Of a stretch of 64,000 nucleotides of DNA, positions 1-12,965 are shown one piece after another. How positions within the stretch are numbered: the stretch's first letter is position 1; each line of letters starts with the position of its first letter. The stretch comes from Silene conica (Eukaryota; Streptophyta; Magnoliopsida; Caryophyllales; Caryophyllaceae), in NCBI GenBank assembly GCA_029255685.2, contig CM055317.2, positions 15,207,501 to 15,271,500 of the forward strand, given 5' to 3'. A program made the translations under genes and the position numbers. The notes below the pieces were generated by a model. The model saw only the letters and a list, made by a program, of their open reading frames with translations, searched no databases and was not told the DNA's origin.

Positions 1-3000
1 TGTGCACCGTCTTATCCCGAGTCTCATAATATATGTGGGCTGGTTTATGAAGGGCGGCATGATTATGAGTCTGCTGTTACTTCTTATCAACTAGCACGTT
101 GTGCATGGAAGATTTCTGCATTTCCTTTACCTCAGTCTGATTTTGCTGATATATCTGTGAATCTGGCTAGAGCTCTATGCAAGGTGTGTGTCGATGTATA
201 GGCTTCATTCCACATTTGATCATAATGTGGTTATCACTTCTTACTATTTGTTTAGGGTAAATTGATAATTTATACCTTTGTGTAACATCGTTTTTCAGAA
301 CTTATACCTATGATAACTTTTTTTTACACTTTACCAAAAATCCTATTTTCCTCCAAGCTTAATACCAAATCTTAAAAAAGAACATGAATTGACGGTTTTA
401 CCTTTACTAATTAAACACAACCACCGTTGCTCCACCCCATTAAACCCCTTAACCCACGTCCCACACATCTAGCATTACCATCACCAAGAACCACCTCTGC
501 CCCCACCGATGCTAGCTCCACGGGTCCATTGTTGTCCTATTGCTGACACCCCATCCTAGCTCCACCCCCAACCTGTTGAACATCACAACGCTCCAAACCC
601 TAACCCCTATCCAACGCACATACTTCTTCATATCTTAATAAATCAACCCACCATTGTCGCTACTATCACCTTTCCACTGCCGCTGCCACTACCACCACTC
701 CATTACAAAACACACCTTGTGGGTCACACCCCTCTCGCACCGCCTTACACGTCATCGTCTGAACACGTAGTTGTTGTGCTAGAGGACGATACTAAGTCCG
801 TGGGATGCGGGAGCATAAGGCTTTCAGGTCGTGGGAGTTCAACGGGATAGGGGTGGCACTGGAAGCAGTCGCCAACATGATTTCATGTGAGGCAGTGGCG
901 GCGCCGACAACGATGGAGGTGATGGTGCTGGGGAGAAGAGATGGGGGTGACGTTTATGTGATGGATTTGGGATTTAATGAGTTAATTTGGTGGAGAAAGG
1001 GTGGATTGGTTAATTGGTAAGGGCAAAACGGTCAATGTGTGTCGTTTTCTGAGATTTAATATTAAATTTAGAAAAAAGTAGGATTTGTGGTATAAGTTTT
1101 GAAAAAATGTTATCTTAGGTATAAGTTTTGATAAGTCATGTTATACAAGGTATAAGCTATAAATTTACCCATTTATTTATTTGTAAAAAAGCGTAATATA
1201 GCTTCAGGAAGGTCAAAACTGGAACTTCACAGACTTTGTTTTCGTGATTCAAACTATTTCATATGCTCTCTTTTCTGGTGGTATTAAATCAACACTGATT
1301 CTATAATCTAGTAATATTAAAAAATCTAACATAATCTTGTAAAAATATTATTGAAGCGAACAAGATTCTCATTTACTATTATATATTGATAAATTAACAT
1401 GATATGTATTTATGATAAGAGACTCTATTTTAACTTGTTATTCGTATGTTTTGCTTTTGATAACTTGATGTTGCTGTATTATTCATAACTGGGCTAGAAG
1501 GGTCTGATGCGCACTTGTCAAGTCTTACAGTGTTGGTCACAAATATGTTATGAAAATGCGTTATTATTTTGGTCTAAAATGGAGTGTCGAATGTGTTATC
1601 TCGGAATGTCGGAGTTTCAGACATGCCATACACAGACGAAGTAACAAGAGAAACATGGAGCTGTAATTGTTGGAGGACTTGTCTTGTGTGGTCGTTTCTT
1701 CGATTCTAGTGGCCACTTGCTTTTATGGGGTTCATCTCTGGGGACATCCCTTGATCCTAGTTTGTTAATGGACAGCCCAAAACGAAAAAGCAGGACCTTT
1801 CTTGGTGGACAAGGGAAATAGTTTGTTTTTGTACTATATACTCTTTGTAATGTGTGCAAAATTTTCCAGTAATGTGTATTCACCTTCTTTGTTTGTTGCA
1901 GGCTGGGAATGTGCTGGCTGCTGTGCGAGAATTGGAACATTTGAGGGAAAGAGGTCTGTTTTCTCAAAGTGCTACTTAGCGTTTTTGTGGGTAGCTAACT
2001 TGTTCCTCTTTCTATGTTTGGAAGTATGTCGATCAATGAACTAATGTCTTCGTTTTCCATTTGTTGACAAATTCCTCTTCAGCTCGAATAACTGCGTTAT
2101 TTTTTCGAATTTGGACTATTGAAAGTGAGGAAATTGGACGCTGATGATTTTTGAATGTTATAGGTTTACTTAATGTTGAAGGCCTACAAGTATATGCTGT
2201 AGCATTATGGAACCTTGGCAAGAATGATCTGGCCTTGTCTGCCGCGATAGATCTTGCTAAATGCGTTTCTACCATCAATATGTCTTCAGCAGCTGCAGCC
2301 ATATGTCTAGTTTGTGCTCTTTTGTACTCCATTTCCGGGGCAGGATCAGCTATTAATTGTATTTTAAAAATGCCTAGAGAGCTGCTCCAGAATGCAAAAG
2401 TTAGCTTTGTTGTTTCTGCAGTAGATGTCGTCGATCAGACTAATCAACTACAGGCTGTTGTCTCGTGGAGTCGTGGTTCCCTTCTATCACAAGAAGAGAT
2501 AATTGAAATGCATCTTTTGGTTGCACTTAGTAAACTAGTATGTTTTTCTATATAAGTTGCTTTTGCTTTTTGCGATATCAATTTGCTGAGATGTTTTTAG
2601 TCAGCTAGCTTGTAGCAGGGTTAATATCTGAAATTGCTGCATCAATGTAGATCAGAAATGGATCAGGGCGTAACCTCAGTATACAAAGAGGGATTGACCA
2701 CCTCAGAAAGGCGTTGCATATGTACCCCAATGGTAGTTCTTTAAGGTATGCTTATTTTGCTTTTGATGATGCACCCTAAATTCATCACCAAAGAGCTTAC
2801 CAAGTATTTAGCCCTTTTTTCTGTCCATGGTATTATTATTATTGCTACTCGTATTCAATTTTCTAAATTCTTGTTTTTTCAAAAAGAAGAAAAAGATTTC
2901 CACGTTTTTATGAGTTCCTTGGCTTTATTTGGATATTGACTATTTTTATTGTGTGTTTTTTTTTCTTTTGCCGGTTTCAAATGATGATTCTTGTTAACTG

Positions 3001-5785
3001 ATGCCAAATCAGTTTGGGGCCGGGAGACCATTATTATTGTTATCCATTTTAGGTTCTTCGTGCTCTTTGTTTCCCTGTTACCAGTTTATCTAAATAACAG
3101 CCTCTTGCAGAAACATGCTGGGATATCTTTTGTTATCTCGTGAACAATGGGATAACAACCATGTTATAAGGAGGTGTTGTTCTGTTGGTCGTTTTGAGTC
3201 TCTTGACTCTATGAAGCAGGATTTCAGATCTGCACGCGAAGTTATTGGCGCTGAAATGGTTGCTTGTGATGCGACTACCTGCTGCAAAACAGAATACTCT
3301 CTTTCCACTTGTAAATACCAGAGCCCCCAGAATCCATCTGCAGTGGGAATAATGCAGAGGTATACTGCTCCTTTATGATAATTCGTAGTTTATGCAGGGT
3401 TGGTGTTTGCTACGTTTTCTCCATCATTATTTTAAAGCTACGTTACTCTCACTGGCTGCAAGTGTTGGGCGCTAGATCTTAGTTGGCTAGAATAACAACT
3501 ATCATGTCAATAATCTCTGACAAAATCTCAACATGATCGTAAGTTTATTTATTGCTTAGGCTTGTTGATCCTAGCCATTTGATTTACTGAAATTTTGGCC
3601 GAGTAAGCTAATGTACATCTCTTGTTCATCATGAGATTGTTCCCTAGTTAATACTCCATCATTATCTTTTGAAGACCTTTAATTTGTAGCTAGGTTTGAT
3701 CTGATCTAGCTCTTTGAAGGTCTTCATATTATTTTCAAGCACTTTCAGAAAAAGGGACTCATGCTTCCATCTCCTCTTTAGATTGTCTATTGCTAATTCC
3801 TTTTGCTTCTTCCAATAAAGGGCTTTCCTCTCAGAAAAGTAATACTCATCCAACAAAGTTAAATCCACATTTGGTCTGTCTATTGTCTTTTTGACACTCG
3901 TAAATAGACAGGAAAAATTCTCCTTTTGAAGTAGACCCTTTGTATTACTTACCTCTAAAGCATATGACAATTTCTAAGTCAATTAATTACCTGTTGTAAA
4001 TAGTATATTTGTTCTCGACTTTTGATCTGCTACACAATGTCATCTTCACGTCTTCGTAGTTATCTGATCGTCATTTATTTTTTTTGTAGATGGTTTCGGC
4101 AGGAGCCATGGAACCCTAATGCTAGATACTTCCTAGTACTTGCCCTTTTTCAAAAATCACGACGAACAAAATTTCCTCGACACCTTATCGATGTGGTCAA
4201 GCGGATGATTTCTATTGCTCTGATAAATCAGTTATGTTTAGAGAACATATTCAACAGATATATGAAGTTCCAGCTGCTTCTATGTTCCTCAGAACTTGCT
4301 TTTCGTGATGGAGATATTCCTGGCTGTATTTCTTATGCAAAGGAAGCATCAACTCTTTCACTTCCTGATGGCTATACCTTTTTCGCCCATTTGCAATTGT
4401 GTCGGGCTCATATCGCCGAAAATAATCATATAAGTCTCAGTGAAGAGTTTATGGAGTGTTTGAAGCTTAAAACCCATCATCCTATTGGTTGGATAACTCT
4501 TAAAGTTATTGAATCACAAAATAGACCCCAGAATAGCTTGTCTAATTTAGATTTAGGATTCAGAGATGGTGTCATAGAGTCCAAGGGATCATGGAACTCA
4601 TGGTGTGCTGTCTACAATTTCTTGTGTGGATTAATTTCTCAAGAGGCTCAGAACTTCCAGCCTGCAGAAGAATTCCTGGCTGAAGCTTGTTCATTAGTGA
4701 CGTCTGAGAGCTGTTTCTTTTTGTGCCACGGTATAGTTCATTGATTTCACAAGTATGCAATAATATTAATTCTCAATTTCATAATCTCCATTTATTACGT
4801 TAATCTTGCTGTGTCCACCCACTGTCTAGTTGTATTCGATTTTGTTCCGAATTACACTGCCTTTTTTGTTTCGTAAATAATGTATTGTGATTCCAGGTAT
4901 CATCTGCTTGGAGCTTGCAAAAATACAACACGAACCTCAGTATATAAATCTTGGTATAAGGAGTTATAAAAAAGCACTAGAGCTTTCATCGACCAGATTG
5001 CCATTCATTAATTATTTGATTGCTCAAGCAGAGGCAAGCCTTGGATCAAAGGCGAAGTGGGAAAGAAGTCTTTGCTATGAATGGTCCTCTTGGCCACCAG
5101 GTATCAGTTTTTTAATCATGCCTTTTTTTTCAATCTATTATGATTCGTCTTTGTCAGTGTCCTGTTTTGAGGTCTGAAGGTCTGTGGGCTCTCTGGGCTG
5201 TATTCTGTTGGGAGTTGTGAGATGTACCGTATGAATAAGGTATCCTTAATCCTTAATCTGGGATTTATTAGTGTATTATTGCCAAGTAAGGCTTTAGTTA
5301 TTGACTTTTCATTCAAGCGATAGAAACAGACGCATTACAAATGCAATGGTAAGTTGCAATTCATATGGGTCCCTCACTGCCCTATTACATCGTAGGCAGG
5401 AGTATAGATGAAGAGAGTAGTATCTTGACATCGCTTTAGTGTTGGACCCGTGGACTTATTATCAAGGAGAAATGGGGGGAGAATCCGGGGAGGTGGAGAG
5501 GCTGATGTGAGTTGGGCAGACCCTCACTCCAATTTTTTTCGATGATGCAAGGAAGTAGTATCACTCAGTTTGTTGATTGTAAGTTCTAAGTCTTTAAATG
5601 TCATTTTTACAGAGATGAGGCCTGCAGAACTTTATTTCCAAATGCATTTGCTTGGGCAACATGGGTCTGAACCCAGTTCTGGCAGGGATGCTTATGGTGA
5701 CCCACGGGATTGGATTCTTCGATCTATTCACCTGAATCCTTCTTGCTCAAGGTATTGGAAAATTCTGTTGAAATATGTGGACTAA
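1..5785 (+). CDS. SKI3: SKI3-like TPR protein (Ski complex subunit), 3' part
   Basis: Tetratricopeptide subunit of the cytoplasmic Ski complex, which feeds mRNA to the exosome for 3'-5' decay. The visible exons are 1-183, 1902-1953, 2164-2537, 2651-2745, 3111-3359, 4090-4730, 4897-5100 and 5613-5785. All junctions are GT-AG and phases agree, giving 1971 nt or 656 residues to a TAA-type end at the TGGACTAA. The start is outside the window. The protein is helical and TPR-like throughout: the first exon has a typical ...YESAVTSYQLARCAW... repeat, and later come LGIRSYKKALELSS and the C-terminal motif RSIHLNPSCSRYWK. Identification as SKI3 (At1g76630 family) rests on recognised C-terminal sequence and TPR content; it was not searched. 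Introns 1 and 5 are large and hold foreign DNA. It converges on the minus-strand gene at 6942. An alternative donor at the final CTCAAG/GTATTGG would change the last 14 residues. Confidence 0.82.
255..1170. mobile_element. Non-autonomous MULE-like element in SKI3 intron 1
   Basis: The ends GGGTAAATTGATAATTTATACC and its inverted counterpart (GGTATAAGCTATAAATTTACCC) form long terminal inverted repeats that continue inward for about 80 bp. They are flanked by 9-bp direct repeats ATTTGTTTA (246-254) and ATTTATTTA (1171-1179), which differ at one base. A 9-bp duplication with long TIRs fits the Mutator-like superfamily. The interior is C-rich on one side and G-rich on the other, with an open frame at about 805-1020. 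No transposase is visible. Confidence 0.8.
1500..1640. repeat. Old copy of the GTGTCGGA-type short repeat
   Basis: The stretch contains TTTTGGTCTAAAATGGAGTGTCGAATGTG and nearby GTCGGAGT blocks. These match the core of the 193-bp element at 52681-52873 (TTTTGGTCTAAAATGAGGTGTCC). It is degraded and its ends cannot be set. Confidence 0.5.
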
Positions 5786-6941
5786 TTTTCTTGCTAATTG
5801 AAACCTTTTTAGAAGACCTTACTGTCTTTTTGTATCATCAATGCAAATTTGCTTCAATTGTCTCAAGTATAGGAATTTGTAAAATGTATCGCTCCAAATT
5901 TTATGATGCGATGTACTTTTGTTGCTGGTTTATCATTGTAAAGATGCACTAATTTAGTGATCAATCTATACATTCTGTGTTAAAATTATGGTTTACACAT
6001 TCGTTACTCACGCGGCTGCAAGTTTCAGACACAATACTATGTAAGACTATCAAATGCGGAGTATCAATACACTTTGAATGTTGGGCAGGCGACCCAAGTG
6101 AGGTGTCCAAGTGATAAAGGGTTTGGTTGGGCCTAGGGTTGCTATCTTTCTTATACAGTTCGTCTTGCTTAAATCGCTCTTAACTTAAAGACCTCTCTGT
6201 GTTGTTATCCTTCACTTTTACGTCTAAAGTATTTTGTTCGAATATGAGAAGGTTGACAACTTTTGCCGACAGTTTTACGGATGGATGTGATCAGAGTTGG
6301 TCTAGGAATTTCACATGTTCAAATTCATTTATGCCAACTTTCTCCCGAGGCAAATGATTTCACTGTAGAAGGAAGGCAACAATGTTACATGGCATTTGAT
6401 CCGGTCTTGCTCACCATATTGCTAGTAAAGTTTCTTACAACTAAACAGGATGCGAACTTCAAGCTAAGAAATTTTCATCAAATACCATAATAGAGAATAG
6501 TACTATATATAATGGAGTTCATAGTATATCCGACACCCGCCAATGATCCCAACTATTTTTCAAATATGAACAATTTTAACCTTCATGCATCTTACATCAC
6601 ACTGCAATCAACCCGAGTGTAGATCAGAATTTCCTACACCAAGGAACTAGAGCTAAGGACAAGCCTAATGAGTAATGCCACATCAACAACCCAACAAGGC
6701 GAACCCAAACCAAAACAGAAACTGAGAGAAAAAGAACGGACACCCTGACTCGAGAGGAATGATACAGCAACTCACAAAGCCAGAGCAATAGCTATAGACA
6801 ATGAGTACCATCAAGTCAGCTATCTGAGTTATGGTTAGACCACTCTACCTGTAACATGAAAGCTCAAGCCAATGTCATTCAAGGGTTAGGGAATTTGAAG
6901 GCTTGGCCCCACCAGGAGAGCCATATGTCAATTACAAATAA
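5786..6941. other. Intergenic spacer between convergent genes
   Basis: This is the 3' flank of both SKI3 (+) and the proline-rich protein gene (-). It must hold both 3'UTRs. Only short open frames without recognisable content were seen, and no terminal-repeat element was found. Confidence 0.6.
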
Positions 6942-9900
6942 TTAATGCCATGAGAGATCTCCTCTACATTCACGTAAGCTCCGACCTCGCCTGTACTCAA
7001 TCTCAGCATCTGAGCAGGATTGACCCTTTTGAAACTTGCGGTTTTTTCTTGATTTCCCTATGCCAGAAAATATGTCTTCATCATCTGTGAGGTTCCTTGG
7101 GGTACTTTGGCTAGAGATATTTCCATGACGCTCATCTGTTGAATCAGTGAAAGAATGTTAACTAACACGGCAACAACAATACAAATAAGATAACAGATGG
7201 ATTAATAATCGGTTTCTGCACTTGTAAGTGAAGTGTAAGAAACAAGTACGACAAAGCAACTAACTAATGATGTGATTGTTGAGTCTAAACTCGCACAATG
7301 TACATATGGAGGAGCACGTGAAGAACCCTTTGTTTAGATTCAAAAAATTGGAGGGAAAGGAATGGGAGGAGGAAACAAGGAAGGAAAAGAGGAAGGAAGA
7401 GAGTTTTCCCGCTATAATATGCCTTGGGGGGAAAAATGGAAGGATCCATTTTCCCTCCCCTCCAAATCCCCCACCTCTATTTTGTTCTCCAAATAAAGGA
7501 AATTGTCTCCCTCCGAATCCCTTCGCCTCCATTCCCTCCAAATTCACTTATCCAAAAGAAGGATATGTGAGGGTATTTTCCTTTTCTAATCCAAACAAAA
7601 AACGTACAAAAGACCAAAGGAAAGTGAGGAAGTTTTTATGAGGAACAAGGCTAAAATTTTAAAATTCAACTGAAGAGCTCCTCGCATTTAAGTTACAAAT
7701 TTGCCTATTAGATGCGACGTAGCCACTTTCAAAATCCATGCAAAAAGATGGATTCAAGCAATTACTGATTTACCAATCACCATTTCTAGAAGCCTTTTGC
7801 AAAGAAGTGCTATCGAAATGGACAATGATGGAGGAGATAAACCGAAGTTGCATATTGGAGAAATGTGGGAAGGGAAGGGGATTATTTCCTTTGAAATCTT
7901 CATGTTAGAAAGATTTCAGTTCAGCAAGGAAAAACTTAATGGATATCTCCGTTCCCTTCCCAACATTTCGTTCCAAACTAACTTACAAACAATGGAAATT
8001 ACCTTCTCCCCGTCCCTTTAAATCCTTTTAAACAAACAAACCTTTAAGATTTCCTTTTCTCATACAAAAGCACTTTGGACCAGAAATATAAAATAACAGG
8101 CCATAGACTAACACAAAATACCAAGCACAGGTCTTGAGGAGCCATATACCACAAAGTAAATCAAATCACTATCTCAAGTATCTCGAGTCTCGACAGATAT
8201 ACAACACCCTATTCAACTAAAGAGAGTAATCCTAGTATTTCTTTTCCCAATCTATCCAGCGTGTGAAGAACAATGTGCACGAAAAATGGATGCCTTAACT
8301 AATAATCGAGAAGTTCAAACAATAATTACTTACTCGTTGATCACCACTATCTGTTTATTGCAATAAAAGTAACTATTTGCTATTAGAAGTCAACTTTCCA
8401 GTATTTACTTATATCAGTAATTACAAGACTGAGTAATTGTTAAGAATTTAGGTTCTTACCTTCCTGATCATCATAATAGCGACTAAAAAAGTAATGAGGG
8501 GAGGGGAGGAAAGCATGTTTGCAACTTGAAGTGTTACGTAGTAAAGGTTCTTATGCTGTGTTACGAAGTTTATAATAAAAGCATCATAACAAGGATTATA
8601 ATAAAATCATTATTTGCCAAAGACAGTGTTACGAAGTAAAGGTTCCTATGCTGACACTTTGAAGTTTGAAAGGGTCACGTTCGACAATAGTGAACTGCAT
8701 AGCACTTACAGGTCGTTTATCCGCCTGTGTTGTATTACTTGTATACTCCTATTAAATATGTGATCACGTCAGTTTCTTCTTTGAAAAAAAATAAAACAGA
8801 TAGATTGCAGCTTCAACCCCAGTGCTCAACCCGGATAAACCCGATGTTTGTACGGCCATTAACAGACAATTTGCAACAGGAAATGTAATATGGAATACAA
8901 CTATTAATAGTAAGCCAGAGTGATTAACCTTCAGACGGAATGGATGAGCTAGGTCTCTGTAAATTGATGCGACTGATATTAGATCCTGATTTTGCATAAT
9001 TTTCAGCAGGTGAGCTGCTTCCCGACTTCCTTGACCTTGATCCTCCATGCCCCCATCCCAGTAATGCAGTTTCTTCACTTTGCGGCTCAGTTGAAGTGCA
9101 GGGATTAATTGAAAATGAATCGTCCATAACATCAGAAATGTCCACATATTGAGCAGTAACAATCATTTCGTCTGCACTGAACCCAAAGGAAGCTCTATAG
9201 GCTTCAACTTCCTCAACATCATGCTTGCTATTCTTGCTCGGCTTGCTTTGATTAACAGTTGCACCGTTTGGATGAACATCTGAATCCTTGGAAACACTAA
9301 GTCGTCCGACCGAGTGTGGTTGGTCCAAATAAAACTGTGCAAATGTTGCAGGGCAAAAAAAGTTGGAATCGTGTGATTTTGACCCGTTTGTAGTTTTTGG
9401 AGAATGAGAAGAGTCCCACGGAGAAGCACAGGCTCGCGGGGTCTGTGAAACGGGTGATATGAGACAGCTGGCAGGACTTCCAGGCGAATACGGATATGTC
9501 GCTTGAAGATCACCTGAACCCATATAACCCATCTTCCCACCACGTTTAAGGTCTGCTGAAGATGAAAGGAATTGCGCAAATGGGACATCGGGAGAAGAGG
9601 GTGTGGTCAAGTGAGCCAATTCGGGTGGAGGGGTCAAAGGAGCAGTGGATGGTTGTGTTGTGTATGTCGAAAAGACAGGTGGGGTAACAAGCTGGGTCTC
9701 ATGAGCGTAGGGACCAGTTGCATACATAGTAGAGGAAGGTCCACCAGGAGAGTTGGCAGACAATGAAAGATGACAATTAGGTGATGGAGCTGTAGAAGGA
9801 AGAGCAGAATTGCTGAAGGATGCAGGAGAAGACGGTGGGGCTAGAAGGTGTGGAGGCAGTGAAGTTGCTTGGTTTGCCACACCCTGCGCTCCATTAGGCA

Positions 9901-11189
9901 GATTTGAAGCTGTGTTACCATCTGGTGCACGAGATGCCGGCACAATCCGTTTGCTAGTCTTCTGCACTCTAAAGCAAGGAAGTCCGCCCCAACATCCACT
10001 CCATTTCTTCTGTAGACCATTAAATTAGGAATCACAATTCAGAATCTAGTTCACACTTTTACAACAATACTGCATCATCAATATTACAGTAAAGTCACCT
10101 TGAGAAGCTATCTCATGCTATTTTCGTGTGAAACCAACCCATTTAACCAAACAAAATCCACTCATTTACCCACTAACTCGAGCAAACTAAAAAAAAGAGT
10201 ACTCCGTAACAATCACTCTACTATACGCGTTGGTCTCAGTACAAACTTATCATAAGGCCTCTCACGAATTTCCTCGATTCTTCCAAAAAAAATTTAGAAA
10301 CACTTAAAAAGAAATCTTGTATACAAAACTACCCATTTTCTTTGCTTTCTCGTTCTACTCCTACTCCAGGCAGGAATGAATGGGGTAGTTGTGTCATTTT
10401 TCTATTAAAAAAAGGGGACCAAATATAGTCTTGGAAGATATTAAATTAAAGAATCCAAGGGAGTGACAATGAAATATACTCCAATAAACTTCCCAAAAAT
10501 TGTTCCTAAAAACATCCCAAAAATATTGGAAAGTGACCTAGATCTTTGATTGCTAAAGTCAGATTAAGAGTTTAACAACTACAATTATTAAAAATCATTC
10601 CTTTTATCACCAAAATTTATCCTAATTTCACCGTTTATCTTAAGCATAAGACGGATATACCCGACTTATATACCCGTCTAAAATAAGAACTTGTGGAAAA
10701 ATAGTCATACTCGTTTGAATTTTTATGGAGTGATGTGATTTCTTCCCCCTTTATATGTCCTAATTACATCATCATCCTAATTTTGGCAAACAGTCACATC
10801 ATTATCTACTTAAAATTAATTAAAGCACTTCCCAGTTCCCACTCCACACCCATCAATCTCAGATCATATGATAAAACAATTTAGATGTTGACAAATGACA
10901 ACCCTCATTTACATACATTTTGCAAAATCACATAAAGGAGGTACGGGAAAAAGTGGTCTCTCCATAACTTAGTGAGAAACTGTCTTTATTAACAAATACC
11001 CAGTAATTAAAACACACAAAAATAGATAATCAAACTGCAAAACAGCAAATGTAATGAAAAAATTGAGGAAAGATAAGAGATGGGTGTGAAGAAAAATGTA
11101 AAAAAGTGACAGATCTAAGTGTAATAAAAAGAAAGAGTAGAGATTTATACCCTTTCAGACTGTGGAAATCTATTTTGCTCTGAACCCAT
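6942..11189 (-). CDS. Hydroxyproline-rich glycoprotein family protein (At5g52430-like)
   Basis: Three exons on the minus strand: 11151-11189, 8929-10009 and 6942-7135. All junctions are GT-AG, 1314 nt, 437 aa. Exon 1 encodes MGSEQNRFPQSER and joins in phase 0 to KKWSGCWGGLPCF. The body is rich in Pro and Ser with the family signatures LTTPSSPDVPFAQ, YPYSPGSPAS and LISPVSQTPR. A stop at 8924 follows exon 2 directly, but a donor at 8928/8927 (GAAG/GTTAAT) joins in phase to an acceptor at 7136. That restores ...PSEDERHGNISS... and the conserved tail SDAEIEYRRGRSLRE, ending DLSWH. There is no signal peptide, so the glycoprotein name is only a family label; molecular function is unknown. Upstream of the start the transcribed strand is CT-rich (11330-11375), typical of plant 5'UTRs. 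Confidence 0.87.
7325..7605. repeat. MITE-like insertion in intron 2 of the proline-rich gene
   Basis: The left edge CTTTGTTTAGATTC and the right edge TAATCCAAACAAAAAAC are inverted relatives. The body is purine-rich on the left (GGAGGGAAAGGAA) and pyrimidine-rich on the right, so it could fold back. No clean target duplication was found. Confidence 0.5.
7800..8045. repeat. Second, related fold-back repeat in the same intron
   Basis: The right part (CCTTTAAATCCTTTTAAACA) and the GGGAAGGGAAGGGGATT block resemble the element at 7325-7605 in composition and order. The ends are not defined. Confidence 0.35.
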
Positions 11190-11619
11190 TTATATTATAC
11201 TCTGATCTATGTAAATAATAATATACGGAGTAGTCACTACTCAATCTATAGAAGAAGAAGAAAATTGCTTTTTATCAGCAAGCAGCTCACAGAATTCAGA
11301 GAGTTGCAGCTTTTTTACTTGTTATTGCAATGTGATTTAAGAGAAAGAGAGAGATAAAGAGAAGAGAAAGAGGGTGTTGAGTGAACAAAGAGAGACTACT
11401 TGTAGTCTTGTAGTGTACTACTAACTTGTAACTGTCCTATTTAACTATGCCATCTTAATTCTTAATTAAGTCTCAACAGTCTAATTCTACTGCTAATTAA
11501 CTTCTATTTCACTGTCAATACCAATAAATCTTACACAATCCCGTTTTATTATTTCAGATCAAAATGACTCGTTAAAACTATGTTGTATACTCAATAAGTT
11601 ATTTACTTTGATTATCTTA

Positions 11620-11883
11620 CCTCCTCCATTTCGATCAATTCTATACGTTTGTTTTATTCACGTTTATCAATACCCGTTTTCTTTTGTTAATATCTTTAGT
11701 TACATATCGTTAAAAATTATAAAACTTTGATATTCACAATATACTCGGTAGGACAATTTAAACAAGATCTCACATGTCTATCATTTATGTTATGTATTAG
11801 AAGTTGTGTCGAAGATTCACCCAACTTATGAATAGTATCCAAAAAGTAAAATAAATACGTAGAATTGATTGGAATGGAGGAAG
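11620..11883. mobile_element. Stowaway-like MITE
   Basis: TIRs of the CTCCCTCC type: left CCTCCTCCATTTCGATCAATTC, right GAATTGATTGGAATGGAGGAAG. They are flanked by TA on both sides (11618-11619 and 11884-11885), as expected for Tc1/mariner-derived MITEs. There is no coding content. Confidence 0.75.
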
Positions 11884-11885
11884 TA

Positions 11886-12965
11886 TTGATATGACGGTAT
11901 TAACTATTTTATGTATAGTATTATACAACAGTTTTATACAGTATAAAATGGGTTATTTAATTTGTTGAATGACTTTTTTTATTGTAACAAAAATGTCACC
12001 TATACAATATTCGACTTCGTTCTTGTTATTGAAAATTATTTAACACATGGTAGAATTCTGTGTAACCGACATACCTACGCGACTTGGTCGTTATTAGGGG
12101 GAGTCCTTGTGAAAATTATTATTGTTGTTTATATTTTAGCTTTGTTATCTAAGAGCGTAAGAAATATTAGCAAAAACACCAAATTACATATTATTGTCCA
12201 AATTTAAGGTATTATGGAGTACAAGATTTCGTTTATTCCTAATTTAGACATCATACTTTCATAATACTTGGTATGAACAAGTAATTTTCAAGTGTTATTG
12301 GGGTAAATTTCATTGTACTTTTATCTCTTACCGACTAAATTTTATTGCATATTTAGAAAAATAAACTAATATGATTGTAGCAAGAATACCTGAAGAAATT
12401 ATTACCAAAAAAAAGAGCTCAAGGGATAGGGAAGCAAGCAAGTAGTGTAATGAGGGAGGAAAAAAGTTAATCAAAAGAAGGGAAAAAAAAGGGTGAAAAA
12501 GAAAAGTATAAAGGAAAAGTATAAAGGAAAACGTGAATGTATATAATGAAAATAAAATCAAAGGCATATCTCTTCCAATTAGAGGATTATACAACCAGAT
12601 CTAATAGTATAGATTTTGAGCTTTATAACAAATAATTTGAGATTGTGTATATATTTTACGAGTTTTATTGAAAAGAATTTGAGCGTCTTTATAAAAAAAA
12701 AATTGTAAATCAAAACATTATATTGAAACTCAAAAATAATACATATAAAACTCAAAATTTTTAATCTTAACACTAAAAATTATAGTGTAAGAAAAAATTG
12801 CTAAAAACTCGAAAAAAAATTACATATAAACTCAATTAGATTTGTATTAGATGTACGATACTCATATACATCTAAATGTGAAGTCCTATTTGTGTATCTC
12901 TTCCCACATCAAGTTTCTCTATGCATCCCAGACTTACGAGTTGCGACTGATTAAATATTAATCTA
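11886..12965. other. AT-rich intergenic DNA
   Basis: No gene recognised. The part around 12600-12850 belongs to a dispersed A/T-rich repeat listed separately. Short open frames (for example 11962-12207) are low-complexity and unsupported. Confidence 0.5.
12600..12850. repeat. Dispersed AT-rich repeat, copy 1
   Basis: Repeated ACTCAAAA / GAGTTTTATTGAA / ACATATAAA blocks are shared with 36100-36420 and 55330-55650. No protein and no precise ends. Common to the three copies are 'gagttttattg' and 'acttatatgtaat' or their complements. Confidence 0.5.

Noticed and set aside
805..1020. 71-codon open frame in the SKI3 intron
   Set aside because: Lies inside a non-autonomous MULE and has no recognisable domain.
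8924..8926. Stop taken as the end of the proline-rich protein
   Set aside because: A phase-correct splice to 7135 recovers the conserved family tail, so this is likely intronic in the main transcript.
9163..9588. 141-codon minus-strand open frame over the proline-rich gene
   Set aside because: Overlaps the recognised exon in another frame and has no family signature.
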